Assembly: GCA_910585075.1 (NCBI GenBank)
Contig: CAJUED010000061.1
Coordinates: 1 to 20,681, forward strand
Direction: 5' to 3'
Length of the DNA stretch: 20,681 nt
Source: an uncultured Lachnospiraceae bacterium
GTDB taxonomy: Bacteria > Bacillota > Clostridia > Lachnospirales > Lachnospiraceae
A model generated the notes under the pieces. It ran no database searches. It saw nothing but the letters and a program-made list of their open reading frames with translations, and was not told the DNA's origin. Position numbers and translations under genes: made by a program. Below, one piece after another: positions 1 through 6,910 of the stretch; position 1 is the first letter of the stretch; every line of letters starts with the position of its first letter.

Positions 1-1
1 C

Positions 2-265
2 TCCGAGAAACTAGGGAAACTATCCAGAAATCATCAGATTATCTGTATCACCCACTTAGCGCAGATTGCCGCCATGGCGGATACGCATTTTATGATTGAA
101 AAAAATATCGTAAAGGACAGAACCGTGACCAATATACGTGAAATCGCAGAGGATGAGAGCCTGGGCGAGCTGGCAAGGCTTTTGGGAAGCGGACAGATGA
201 CGGAAGCGGTTTTAAACAACGCCGCAGAAATGCGGGAGGAGGCGCGGAAAGTCAAGGAAGCGTAG
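2..265 (+). CDS. recN: DNA repair protein RecN, C-terminal fragment (5' end outside window)
   Basis: The frame is open from the window edge and ends at TAG 263-265. It encodes 87 residues with the ABC/SMC-type ending of RecN: a D-loop/H-loop stretch reading ICITHLAQIAAMADTHF, then a strand with IEKN, and a helical end with LARLLGSGQMTEAVLNNA. RecN is a cytoplasmic SMC-like ATPase that acts early in double-strand break repair. Only the end of the C-terminal ATPase lobe is present; Walker A, the coiled coil and the zinc-free hinge region lie upstream of the window. A terminator follows at 360-386, so recN is probably the last gene of its transcript. In Bacillus and many Clostridia recN precedes spoIVB, as it does here, which supports both calls. 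Confidence 0.93.
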   Translation, partial: SEKLGKLSRNHQIICITHLAQIAAMADTHFMIEKNIVKDRTVTNIREIAEDESLGELARLLGSGQMTEAVLNNAAEMREEARKVKEA

Positions 266-359
266 CGGACGTGCGGCGGTGTATATTTAATAGAAAGATT
301 TGGAAAGAAAAAAATAAAAATTGTAAAGTAAAATTTCAAGTTTTCCACATACTAAAAAA

Positions 360-386
360 GGCATACAAGGCTGTATGTCTTTTTTT
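360..386 (+). terminator. Intrinsic terminator after recN
   Basis: GGCATACA (360-367) pairs with TGTATGTC (372-379), with one G-T wobble and the loop AGGC. Seven Ts follow and a run of As precedes. It lies 95 nt after the recN stop and just before the repeat array. Confidence 0.85.
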
Positions 387-498
387 ATTCAATAAGCCGC
401 CTCGCAAAGCGCGGGGGCGTTTGATTCAATAAGCTGTCTCGCGAAGCGTGGAGACGTTTGATTCAATAAGCTGTCTCGCAAGGGCATGGAGGCGTTTG
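387..498 (+). repeat. Tandem array of three 37/38-bp hairpin-forming repeats upstream of spoIVB
   Basis: Three contiguous units lie at 387-423, 424-460 and 461-498 (37, 37 and 38 bp). Each starts ATTCAATAAGC and ends with GTTTG. Unit 2 folds as GTCT+CGC, loop GAA, GCG, a 3-nt bulge, then AGAC. Unit 1 keeps the same fold: the T-A pair 437/454 is replaced by C-G at 400/417, a compensatory change. There are no spacers between units, so this is not CRISPR. Two related units occur at 19425-19498 and a weaker one at 9111-9142. The array ends 25 nt before the spoIVB start codon. Confidence 0.85.
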
Positions 499-523
499 AT
501 TTTAAGATAAAGGAAGTGGAAAC

Positions 524-1846
524 TTGAATATACAGTTAACGGAAAATTTAGGGGAAGTAAATTGCGGCAGAATCCGGATTTACAGAAAATTTTTGTATGT
601 CTCACTGGCATTTGGCGTGTTGGCTGTCATGCTGTCCATATACTATTTCATGTGGCTGAGCGTTCCGTCCACAATTATGCTCAAGGTTGGCATGGACCAG
701 AAGTTAAACTTCAATGTACCCGCCACGGGAGAACTGTACAAGGAGGCCGTTGAAGTAAGTGGAAATATCGGTACGGGAAGGCCAAAGGATGGTGGCAGCA
801 TTCATATTGATTTGGGACGTCCCGTTACTTTAAAAGCAAACCAGATTGACCAATATAAACTTCAGCTAAAACTTTTCGGTGTCATTCCTTTAAAGGAGGT
901 TTCAGTTGAAGTCATTCAGGACATTCAGCTGAAACCCTCAGGAATCCCCATAGGTATTTATGTGAAAACTAAGGGGGTTCTGGTGGTGGGAATCGGAGAG
1001 TTTGAAGGGGAGGACGGACAGAGCGTTAATCCGGGGAAATATGTTTTTCAGGTAGGGGATTATATTCTGGAAATCAATGACGACGAGGTGGGCGGAAAGA
1101 AGGAGCTGATTGAAAAAATAAAGTACAGTGAAGGGCAGGAGCTGGTATTTAAGGTACAGCGGGGGGATATGGTGATCGAAGTAAAAGCAAAGCCCGAACT
1201 GAATCAAAACGGTGAATATAAGATGGGAATCTGGGTCAGGGACAATGCGCAGGGCGTTGGCACCATGACCTATGTTGATGAAAACGGCTGTTTCGGCGCG
1301 CTGGGCCATGGGATTAACGATGTGGATACCAGTACCTTGATGGCCTTGAAATCAGGAACCCTTTATCATACGGAAATTATCGGAATCACAAGAGGGGCCA
1401 CCGGTTCTCCCGGAGAGCTGACCGGTTACATTGAATATGATGACGGCAATGTGATGGGTGACATTACAGACAATACCACCCGGGGGATTTTCGGGGTGTG
1501 TATACCGGAAATTGCAGAGGACGATACCTATGATTATCTTCCCCTGGGCCTTAAGCAGGAAATCAAAAAGGGGCCGGCCCAGATTATCTGTTCTCTGGGA
1601 AACGGAACCCATGTTTATGATGTGGAGATAACAGACATCAATCTGGAGAATGACAATATAAACAGAGGGATTGTGCTGAAAATCACAGATCCGGAGCTGC
1701 TTAACGTAACGGGAGGAATTGTACAGGGGATGAGTGGAAGCCCCATCATCCAGGATGGAAAGCTGATAGGAGCGGTGACCCATGTGCTGGTACAGGACCC
1801 GGCGAAAGGGTATGGGATATTTATTGAGGAAATGCTGATGCATTGA
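524..1846 (+). CDS. spoIVB: SpoIVB serine peptidase, forespore signalling protease
   Basis: The 440-residue protein is close to the usual SpoIVB length of about 430. SpoIVB is made in the forespore, crosses into the intermembrane space and cleaves SpoIVFA, which releases pro-sigma-K processing. An N-terminal membrane anchor lies at about residues 24-46. A PDZ domain follows at about 145-230 (GDYILEINDDEV). The S55-type peptidase domain carries GALGHGI with H262 and GMSGSPI with S404. The His-Ser spacing of 142 equals that of the B. subtilis pair H236/S378. The C-terminal GAVTHVLVQDP segment is characteristic. The start is TTG at 524 behind AAAGGAAGTGG (509-519); the first in-frame ATG lies inside the membrane segment and is unlikely. 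Upstream is recN, as expected, but the usual downstream neighbour spo0A is missing. Confidence 0.95.
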   Translation: MNIQLTENLGEVNCGRIRIYRKFLYVSLAFGVLAVMLSIYYFMWLSVPSTIMLKVGMDQKLNFNVPATGELYKEAVEVSGNIGTGRPKDGGSIHIDLGRPVTLKANQIDQYKLQLKLFGVIPLKEVSVEVIQDIQLKPSGIPIGIYVKTKGVLVVGIGEFEGEDGQSVNPGKYVFQVGDYILEINDDEVGGKKELIEKIKYSEGQELVFKVQRGDMVIEVKAKPELNQNGEYKMGIWVRDNAQGVGTMTYVDENGCFGALGHGINDVDTSTLMALKSGTLYHTEIIGITRGATGSPGELTGYIEYDDGNVMGDITDNTTRGIFGVCIPEIAEDDTYDYLPLGLKQEIKKGPAQIICSLGNGTHVYDVEITDINLENDNINRGIVLKITDPELLNVTGGIVQGMSGSPIIQDGKLIGAVTHVLVQDPAKGYGIFIEEMLMH

Positions 1847-1852
1847 GAAAAG

Positions 1853-1894
1853 GCCGGCAGAAGGGAGTGTCCCTTTTGCCGGCTACGCTGTTTT
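1853..1894 (+). terminator. Intrinsic terminator after spoIVB
   Basis: A 14-bp stem (1853-1866 with 1870-1883, one G-T wobble) encloses the 3-nt loop GTG. It starts 6 nt after the spoIVB stop. The T run (TGTTTT, 1889-1894) is offset by about 5 nt, so termination may be incomplete. It separates spoIVB from uidA. Confidence 0.75.
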
Positions 1895-1899
1895 GTGAC

Positions 1900-1928
1900 T
1901 TGTGCGTGCCGGGATTAAACAGTATAAT
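1900..1928 (+). promoter_or_regulatory. Probable sigma-A promoter for uidA
   Basis: TTGTGC (1900-1905), a 17-bp spacer and a perfect TATAAT (1923-1928) give a predicted start near 1935, about 80 nt before the uidA start codon. The -35 is weak (three matches of six), which would suit control by an activator. Confidence 0.55.
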
Positions 1929-1981
1929 TGAAGAAAAAGGTATTTTAAACAGGAAGGTAAAAATTTTAAGAAAAATAAAAA

Positions 1982-1995
1982 GCCGCGAAAGCGGC
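1982..1995 (+). promoter_or_regulatory. GNRA-capped hairpin beside the uidA ribosome binding site
   Basis: GCCGC (1982-1986), the tetraloop GAAA and GCGGC (1991-1995) form a compact, very stable hairpin 5 nt before the GAGAGG ribosome binding site (2001-2006). It could protect the message or tune initiation. No T run follows, so it is not a terminator. Confidence 0.5.
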
Positions 1996-2016
1996 GGAAA
2001 GAGAGGAACTCAAATT

Positions 2017-3819
2017 ATGCTTAAATTTTCGGAACTGTATCCCCAGGCCAATGAAAAGAGACTGCGCATTTCCCTGGACGGCGCCTGGAAATTCCGGTTT
2101 GACCCGGAGGCAAAGGGAGGAAAGGAACAGTGGCAGAATGGTCTGTCAGACACCATACTGATGCCGGTACCTGGCAGCTTTGCCGATATGTTTACGGACG
2201 CCCACAGCCGTGATTACTGCGGGGACTTCTGGTATGAGACAGAATTTTTCCTGCCGGATGAGGCTGAGGAGAAGGAGTATTTCCTGCGGTTCGGCAGCCT
2301 GACCCACAGGGCGGTGGTATACTGCAATGGTATTGAGGTGGGCTCTCATGAAGGCGGCTTTCTGCCGGTAGTGGTACCGATAAGCGGGGCGGCAAAGAAG
2401 GGAGAGAGAAACCGTCTGGTGATAAAGCTGAACAATGAGCTCAATGAGGAGAGTCTTCCCTGCGGTGCGGTGCATCAGTTAAAGGATGGGCGGAAGCTGG
2501 TGAAGCCTTACTTTGACTTTTATAATTATGCCGGAATCCACAGGAGCGTTTATCTGGTCAGTGTACCTAAGGAATCCATAGAGGATTACAGCGTGCGCTA
2601 TGAGTTGGAAGGGGATGATGCACTGGTCCACTACAGTGTCAGGACAAACGGCACGCATCCGGTAAAGGTGGAGCTTCGGGATAAGGAAGGCGTTCTTGTG
2701 GCAGAGGCAGAGGGTTCTACGGGGGCCCTGCGTGTTAAAAATGCCCATCTGTGGAAGGTGCGCAATGCTTATCTTTATTCCATATCCATTCTGATTATGG
2801 GTGAGGGGAAACTGATTGACAGTTACACGGAGGAAATCGGTATCCGCACCGTCAAAATAGAAGGGACAAAAATTTTACTGAACGGAGAGCCTGTGTACTT
2901 AAAGGGATATGGAAAACACGAGGACTTCGAGGTAATCGGAAGGGGCTTTAACTGGGGCGTGGCCAAACGGGATTTCGAGTGCATGAAATGGTCCGGCGCC
3001 AACTGCTTCCGTACCAGCCACTATCCATATGCGGACGAATGGTATCAGATGGCGGACGAGGAAGGTTTCCTGGTGATCGACGAGGTACCTGCGGTGGGCA
3101 TGATGCGCTCCATGAGCAATTTTGCCGCGGCGGGAAGCGGCAGTAAGTATACATATTTCTTCGAGGCGCCCACGGTTCCAAAATTGAAGGCTGCCCATTT
3201 ACAGGCGGTGGAAGAAATGATTGCCAGGGACAAAAACCACCCCAGTGTCATTGCATGGAGCCTGTTTAATGAACCGGAGACCATCAGCGAATATGCCCGG
3301 GAGTATTTCAAGGATATTTTTGATTATGCAAGGGAGCTTGACCCGGAGGGACGGCCTCTTACCGGAGCCCTTGAGAAAACCAGTTCTCCGGAAAAGTGCC
3401 AGTGTTGTGATTTGTGCGACTTTGTGTGCCTGAACCGTTATTATGGATGGTACATCAGCGGCGGTCCGGAAATCGTGGACGCCAGGGAAGCCTTCTTTGA
3501 TGAGATGGATCGCTGGGAGAAACGGGGCCTTAACGTACCCTTTGTGTTCACGGAATTTGGTGCGGATACCCTTGGCATGGAGCACAAGCTGCCCAGCGTG
3601 ATGTGGACCCAGGAATACCAGAGCGAGTACATGGAGCTCTGCTTTGAGGTCTTTGACCGGTATGACTTTATTCAGGGTGAGCTGGTGTGGAATTTCGCTG
3701 ATTTCCAGGCGTCGGAGGGAATCATGCGTGTAAACGGCAACAAGAAGGGCGTCTTTACCAGAATCAGGCAGCCCAAGGACGTGGCATACCGCCTGAAAGA
3801 GCGGTGGGATAAAATTTAA
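2017..3819 (+). CDS. uidA: Beta-glucuronidase, GH2, cytoplasmic
   Basis: The 600-residue protein is collinear with E. coli GUS (603 aa). It hydrolyses beta-D-glucuronides to D-glucuronate and the aglycone or next sugar. It has the GH2 sandwich domain (about 1-180), an immunoglobulin-like domain (about 180-275) and a TIM barrel. The acid/base is E419 in NEPE and the nucleophile is E513 in FTEFG. N575 and K577 in GNKKG form the NxK carboxylate-recognition motif that marks true glucuronidases among GH2 enzymes. There is no signal peptide, so the substrate must be imported. A long active-site loop (about 31 residues after PAVG, against 30 in E. coli) suggests the Loop 1 class of gut GUS. ATG at 2017 was chosen over in-frame upstream starts because GAGAGG lies 10 nt ahead and the family N-terminus begins there. 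It has its own promoter and terminator. Confidence 0.96.
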   Translation: MLKFSELYPQANEKRLRISLDGAWKFRFDPEAKGGKEQWQNGLSDTILMPVPGSFADMFTDAHSRDYCGDFWYETEFFLPDEAEEKEYFLRFGSLTHRAVVYCNGIEVGSHEGGFLPVVVPISGAAKKGERNRLVIKLNNELNEESLPCGAVHQLKDGRKLVKPYFDFYNYAGIHRSVYLVSVPKESIEDYSVRYELEGDDALVHYSVRTNGTHPVKVELRDKEGVLVAEAEGSTGALRVKNAHLWKVRNAYLYSISILIMGEGKLIDSYTEEIGIRTVKIEGTKILLNGEPVYLKGYGKHEDFEVIGRGFNWGVAKRDFECMKWSGANCFRTSHYPYADEWYQMADEEGFLVIDEVPAVGMMRSMSNFAAAGSGSKYTYFFEAPTVPKLKAAHLQAVEEMIARDKNHPSVIAWSLFNEPETISEYAREYFKDIFDYARELDPEGRPLTGALEKTSSPEKCQCCDLCDFVCLNRYYGWYISGGPEIVDAREAFFDEMDRWEKRGLNVPFVFTEFGADTLGMEHKLPSVMWTQEYQSEYMELCFEVFDRYDFIQGELVWNFADFQASEGIMRVNGNKKGVFTRIRQPKDVAYRLKERWDKI

Positions 3820-3871
3820 TATCAGATGATTGCCGTGTTGGCATTAAAGGTGTTGCGCCCGGCATAGTTAA

Positions 3872-3915
3872 AAACAGCGGATGAATCGCAAAAGAGTCAT
3901 CCGCTGTTTGCTTTT
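3872..3915 (+). terminator. Intrinsic terminator after uidA
   Basis: AAACAGCGGATGA (3872-3884) pairs perfectly with TCATCCGCTGTTT (3897-3909). The loop is 12 nt and GCTTTT follows. It lies 52 nt after the uidA stop. Confidence 0.88.
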
Positions 3916-3985
3916 ATGCATAGGGCCGCCGGAGGAAGATTGTCATCAGAGCTGACAGGCGGCCCGCGCGGCGAGTAGGGGAAGT

Positions 3986-4062
3986 AACCTTCCCTGCTCG
4001 ATTTCCCGCGGGCAGGAGGGAGAACCTTCCCTGCTCGATGGATGCAAAACAAATTGTTTTGC
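3986..4062. repeat. 17-bp direct repeat with 37-bp period, followed by a short palindrome
   Basis: AACCTTCCCTGCTCGAT occurs at 3986-4002 and again at 4023-4039, with a 37-bp period. The segment just before copy 1 (about 3972-3984) is a near inverse of it, so on the minus strand each copy can open a hairpin. A palindrome GCAAAACAA-A-TTGTTTTGC follows at 4044-4062. The block fills most of the gap between two converging genes, uidA and the HAD gene. No coding frame is apparent. Confidence 0.65.
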
Positions 4063-4102
4063 GAAGTCTGGCAGCGCCTTACTGTAAAAAGGCGGGTCAG
4101 AT

Positions 4103-4951
4103 TCAGCCGCCCAGATTTTTAAGGAACGCCGAAATCTTTTCTTCCTGATATGCGCCTGCATAGGCGCCGTCAATCAGATTCTTTAAGCCTTTTTCCGTGA
4201 ATTCGGCCCAACTTTCCTTCTCGTGCTTTACAAGGATGGGATAGTAGAACACGCCGTTCTTCTTTGCAGCGTCATGGTCTCCAGGGGCGTCGCCGCACAT
4301 AAGCACATGGTCAGGGGCATAGCCTTTTTTGAGCAGCTCACCGATACAGAAGGCTTTGCTGCCCGCATCCTGAGCAAGAACAATGTCCGTATGCTCAAGG
4401 AGCCCGTAGAGTTCCCACTCGTCAAGGACAGCCCCTAAATTTGCACTGGATACAATGGCCACATCCGCATACTGCTGGGCATAGGCAAGGGCTTCCTTCA
4501 CGCCTTCAAAGGGTAATTTTTCAGATTCGGGAAGGGCGTTGATGGAGGTGTTGACCGCAAGGCTCCAGCTCAAAGCCTTTTTCAAAATAACGCTGTCAGG
4601 ATTTTGTTCTATGGCGCGCTTTACGGCGTCGTTGGACAGTTCCGGGCTTTCCTTGGCCCATTTCACCAGCGTATTAAGATCTTCAATTTCGGTATGTTTT
4701 TCATTGATTTCCTGTAAAGCCATGGATAATCCCTTGAAGCGGTTGATGCCGCGGGTCATGGTGTAGAGGTTGATTTCGTTCCAGCGGGTCAGGATTTCCT
4801 CCTGCCATTTTTCCAGTCCCCATTCTGTTACCATACAGGGACCAAAGCAGCGGATGTGCTTTACATCCATGGTGTCCATGGCGCAGCCGTCGCTGTCTAC
4901 ACAGACCAGAAAGTCTTTTTGTTTTTGATAATCAGTAAGATTTTTTGCCAT
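4103..4951 (-). CDS. HAD-superfamily hydrolase
   Basis: The 282-residue soluble protein carries all four HAD motifs. Motif I is DSDGCAMD (nucleophile D19, D21), motif II is VSSAN (about 167-171), motif III is probably K199 in AGSKAF, and motif IV is GDAPGD (D221, D225). HAD enzymes use a phospho-aspartate intermediate, most often to remove phosphate from small metabolites. The large insertion between motifs I and II (about residues 27-165) looks like a helical cap that sets substrate choice. ATG 4951 has AGGAGG at 4957-4962 on the minus strand. Its substrate cannot be read from sequence. Its place inside the uronide locus suggests a sugar phosphate, or clearing of a phosphorylated dead-end product, but it is convergent with uidA and not in its operon. 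Confidence 0.88.
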   Translation of the reverse strand: MAKNLTDYQKQKDFLVCVDSDGCAMDTMDVKHIRCFGPCMVTEWGLEKWQEEILTRWNEINLYTMTRGINRFKGLSMALQEINEKHTEIEDLNTLVKWAKESPELSNDAVKRAIEQNPDSVILKKALSWSLAVNTSINALPESEKLPFEGVKEALAYAQQYADVAIVSSANLGAVLDEWELYGLLEHTDIVLAQDAGSKAFCIGELLKKGYAPDHVLMCGDAPGDHDAAKKNGVFYYPILVKHEKESWAEFTEKGLKNLIDGAYAGAYQEEKISAFLKNLGG

Positions 4952-4991
4952 ATTCGCCTCCTGTTTTCTTTTTAGGTTCCGTGTTGTGCAA

Positions 4992-5045
4992 GGTCAAAAT
5001 AGTAAAACAAAGTAAATGCGCCTGGTGATGGGCAAAATTTTGACC
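4992..5045. promoter_or_regulatory. Inverted repeat, candidate operator upstream of the HAD gene
   Basis: GGTCAAAAT (4992-5000) and ATTTTGACC (5037-5045) are perfect 9-bp inverted arms 36 nt apart. They lie 41-94 nt upstream of the HAD start codon. The spacing would suit two operator half-sites on one face of the helix or the base of an RNA stem. No convincing sigma-A promoter was found next to it. Confidence 0.4.
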
Positions 5046-5137
5046 GACCTTAATGATTCCAGTTTAAGGGAAAATTCACAAAACATCCAGAGAAAATATC
5101 ATGTTTTTTTAGCATTATTTTAAACAAAGTAGCGAAA

Positions 5138-5161
5138 GGCTCCGAGTCAATTCCCGGAGCC
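5138..5161 (-). terminator. Terminator overlapping the end of the AraC-type gene
   Basis: On the minus strand GGCTCCG (5161-5155) pairs with CGGAGCC (5144-5138) and TTTCGCTACTTTG follows. The stop codon at 5149-5147 lies inside the loop. The T run is short, so efficiency is uncertain. Confidence 0.6.
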
Positions 5162-6463
5162 GTGTGCAACTTTTTCATGAAAATTGCGGAAGATTTCCAT
5201 CTGCTGGCTGTGAGTGGCGGTATCCCTGTAAACTTTTGGGGTGACGCCTGTGGTGCGTTTAAAAATCCGGACGAAATAGTTCAGATCGGCAATACCACAC
5301 TGCTGGGCAATGGATTTGATTGGCGAGCTGGTGTTCAGGAGCAGATGCCGGGCGTAGGTGATTCGCTGCTGATTGACATAATCGGTCAGCGTCATGCCCA
5401 CCTCCTTCCGAAACAGGGATGACAGGTAACTGGGAGTGACGCTCAGACGGCCGGCTAGTGCCTTTAAACTTAAGTCGGCGCTTAAATCCGTGGTGATATA
5501 AGTGATCACTTTCTGAATGGGAAGGGAATAGCCGGTTAAGCTGTACTGTTTGACCAGCCTGCAGTATCCAAGGGCCAGCTTGCGCTGAAAGTCCCGACAT
5601 TGCTCAAGACTGACCAGTTGTTCAATCTGCTGTATGCTCCGATTGGAAAAGCTGTCAATATGAATGGGAGGTACCCCGGCTATCTCGGCGGATTTGCGCA
5701 TCAGCGTATTAAGGGTGATGGCCAGATCCTTTTTGTCCCTGAGCCGGTTGGTCAGCCTGGGAGGCATGCCGGAATCGATCAGCTTTCGGACACCTTCCAT
5801 GGCCATGGCTTCATTGCCGTGGCCAACCGCAGTGAGAATGAGATTTTCCGCCTCGTAGCGTTCTTCGATATATTGGAGATTTAAAAAGGGCTGCTCCGGA
5901 ATACGGGAAATGCCACCGTAATGGAGACGGAGGTTTTCCAGATCGCCCTCACTTTTAAAGTGCAGCTGATAAGGTTTTTTATCGAAAATGAAATTGGCGA
6001 TTACCGTCATCAGATTTTCATAGTGCGAAGGCGACGGAACTACGGGTATGTTCTGGTAATGGTTGCGCAGAGGCTCCATGAGACGGGGGGAGAGATTCAT
6101 GCTGCAAAACAGATTTTCAAAACGTTCTCCATAAATGGACTCGAACAGAACAGGCCCAACCACCAGAAAAGCTCTGTTTGCAGCAGTATGCTCCCCGGTA
6201 GAAAAATATTTTCTTTTTTCCGGCGGCAGACTGAGAAACGCGTAGTTGCACTGGAAGAAATCCACATAGTGGTACAGGGCATTATCGCTAAGGTGTGTAA
6301 AATTCTGATTCAGTTTTTGGGACAAATTCTCTATGCCCAGAATTTTCGCTCTCAGGCCAAAATCAAACCAGTCCCAGTCATGACAAGGGAAAGTGATGCA
6401 ATGGTAAGGAATTCCGTCCGAGTCAAGGAGCTCCCGGATAAAATCAAATACTGTTTTTTCCAT
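5147..6463 (-). CDS. AraC/XylS-family transcriptional regulator
   Basis: The protein has 438 residues. The C-terminal 100 or so (about 316-415) form the AraC double helix-turn-helix. The first HTH is in LKALAGRLSVTPSYLSSLFRKEVG and the second in IKSIAQQCGIADLNYFVRIFKRTTG. The N-terminal 300 residues match no cupin pattern I can name; they contain a segment of the kind often seen in large Lachnospiraceae AraC regulators. ATG 6463 is taken as the start; a TTG four codons upstream is possible, and neither has a strong ribosome binding site. It is divergent from the GPH transporter across a 447-bp AT-rich gap. It is therefore the likely activator of the uronide genes and perhaps of itself. The ligand is unknown; glucuronate, fructuronate or a glucuronide is an inference. 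Confidence 0.9.
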   Translation of the reverse strand: MEKTVFDFIRELLDSDGIPYHCITFPCHDWDWFDFGLRAKILGIENLSQKLNQNFTHLSDNALYHYVDFFQCNYAFLSLPPEKRKYFSTGEHTAANRAFLVVGPVLFESIYGERFENLFCSMNLSPRLMEPLRNHYQNIPVVPSPSHYENLMTVIANFIFDKKPYQLHFKSEGDLENLRLHYGGISRIPEQPFLNLQYIEERYEAENLILTAVGHGNEAMAMEGVRKLIDSGMPPRLTNRLRDKKDLAITLNTLMRKSAEIAGVPPIHIDSFSNRSIQQIEQLVSLEQCRDFQRKLALGYCRLVKQYSLTGYSLPIQKVITYITTDLSADLSLKALAGRLSVTPSYLSSLFRKEVGMTLTDYVNQQRITYARHLLLNTSSPIKSIAQQCGIADLNYFVRIFKRTTGVTPKVYRDTATHSQQMEIFRNFHEKVAHGSGN

Positions 6464-6518
6464 ATAAATAAACAATTTCTGCCGAAAATTTATTCCTGAG
6501 GCAGTCCTTTCTTTTTTT

Positions 6519-6635
6519 GAAAATACTTTATTAGAAAAATTCTTTTTCTTGAAGTGTTTTTGCCGGAAATATTTTTCTTAAGAAATATCTTTAACTTAAA
6601 AAACATCTTAATCTTAAGAAGCATCTTTTCTTATT
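6519..6635 (-). repeat. Decaying tandem array of about 18-bp units in the leader of the AraC-type gene
   Basis: Three units repeat at exactly 18 bp: 6577-6594, 6595-6612 and 6613-6630, with consensus CTTAAGAARYATCTTTAA. Four shorter, weaker units (15-17 bp, each opening GAA) run back to 6519. Units 1 and 3 include the core CTTAAGAA; unit 1 sits in the 10-bp palindrome TTCTTAAGAA. The array lies downstream of the minus-strand promoter at 6633-6661, so it falls in the 5' leader of the regulator. It is a candidate set of phased AraC half-sites or an RNA element. Confidence 0.7.
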
Positions 6636-6661
6636 ATAGCAATTCAACGTTTTAAAGGCAA
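6633..6661 (-). promoter_or_regulatory. Sigma-A promoter for the AraC-type regulator
   Basis: On the minus strand TTGCCT (6661-6656), a 17-bp spacer and a perfect TATAAT (6638-6633) are present. The predicted start near 6626 gives a leader of about 160 nt that covers the 18-bp array. Confidence 0.75.
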
Positions 6662-6668
6662 CGAAGTT

Positions 6669-6698
6669 TTGCATGGAATGTATAAGACAGGATATAAA
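6669..6698 (+). promoter_or_regulatory. Candidate promoter toward the transporter operon
   Basis: TTGCAT (6669-6674), an 18-bp spacer and TATAAA (6693-6698) read toward the transporter. The -35 overlaps the back of the divergent regulator promoter. In such an AT-rich region alternatives exist, for example TTGACT at 6843 with no good -10. Confidence 0.35.
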
Positions 6699-6910
6699 CG
6701 GTGATAATAGTTGAATATAAACAAAAAGAGAAAATGAATTATAAAAAAAATAGAAATAATTACAATAAAAATGTTAAGAAAACATAAAATACCTTAAAAA
6801 ATCCATAAAAAACACAAAATTCTCACTGTCTAAATGTAAAAATTGACTGTAAAATAAACCATAACAAAATGTCGCGCATTCTGTAAAAGGATGAAAGGAG
6901 AAAATAAGTT

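Larger units (their letters stand above)
6464..6910. other. Divergent control region between the AraC regulator and the transporter
   Basis: These 447 bp are very AT-rich, with long poly-A stretches at about 6722-6830. They hold the tandem array and promoter of the regulator (6519-6661) and a weaker candidate promoter toward the transporter (6669-6698). A 17-codon Asn/Lys-rich frame at 6734 has no good ribosome binding site. The transporter start has AAAGGAG at 6894-6900. I saw no riboswitch fold or cre site. Confidence 0.6.

Noticed and set aside
348..354. CATACTA, a perfect sigma-G-type -10, upstream of spoIVB
   Set aside because: No convincing -35 at the right distance, and the terminator at 360-386 would stop such a transcript at once. 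spoIVB must be read from another promoter that I could not place.
387..498. Tandem 37-bp repeats resembling a short CRISPR array
   Set aside because: The units are contiguous with no spacers, and no cas gene is nearby.
938..1843. Long open frames antisense to spoIVB, and similar ones antisense to GH3, uxuA, uxuB, the AraC gene and the permease
   Set aside because: They are shadows of strongly supported genes, with no recognisable domain and no ribosome binding sites.
1843..2016. N-terminal extension of the beta-glucuronidase frame back to 1843
   Set aside because: It would run through the terminator hairpin and the promoter, and it lacks a ribosome binding site. GH2 homology begins right after ATG 2017.
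6734..6787. 17-codon Asn/Lys-rich frame before the transporter, a possible leader peptide
   Set aside because: The composition is what poly-A-rich DNA gives by chance, and the ribosome binding site is weak.
6843..6871. TTGACT as a -35 for the transporter
   Set aside because: No acceptable -10 lies 16-18 bp downstream.
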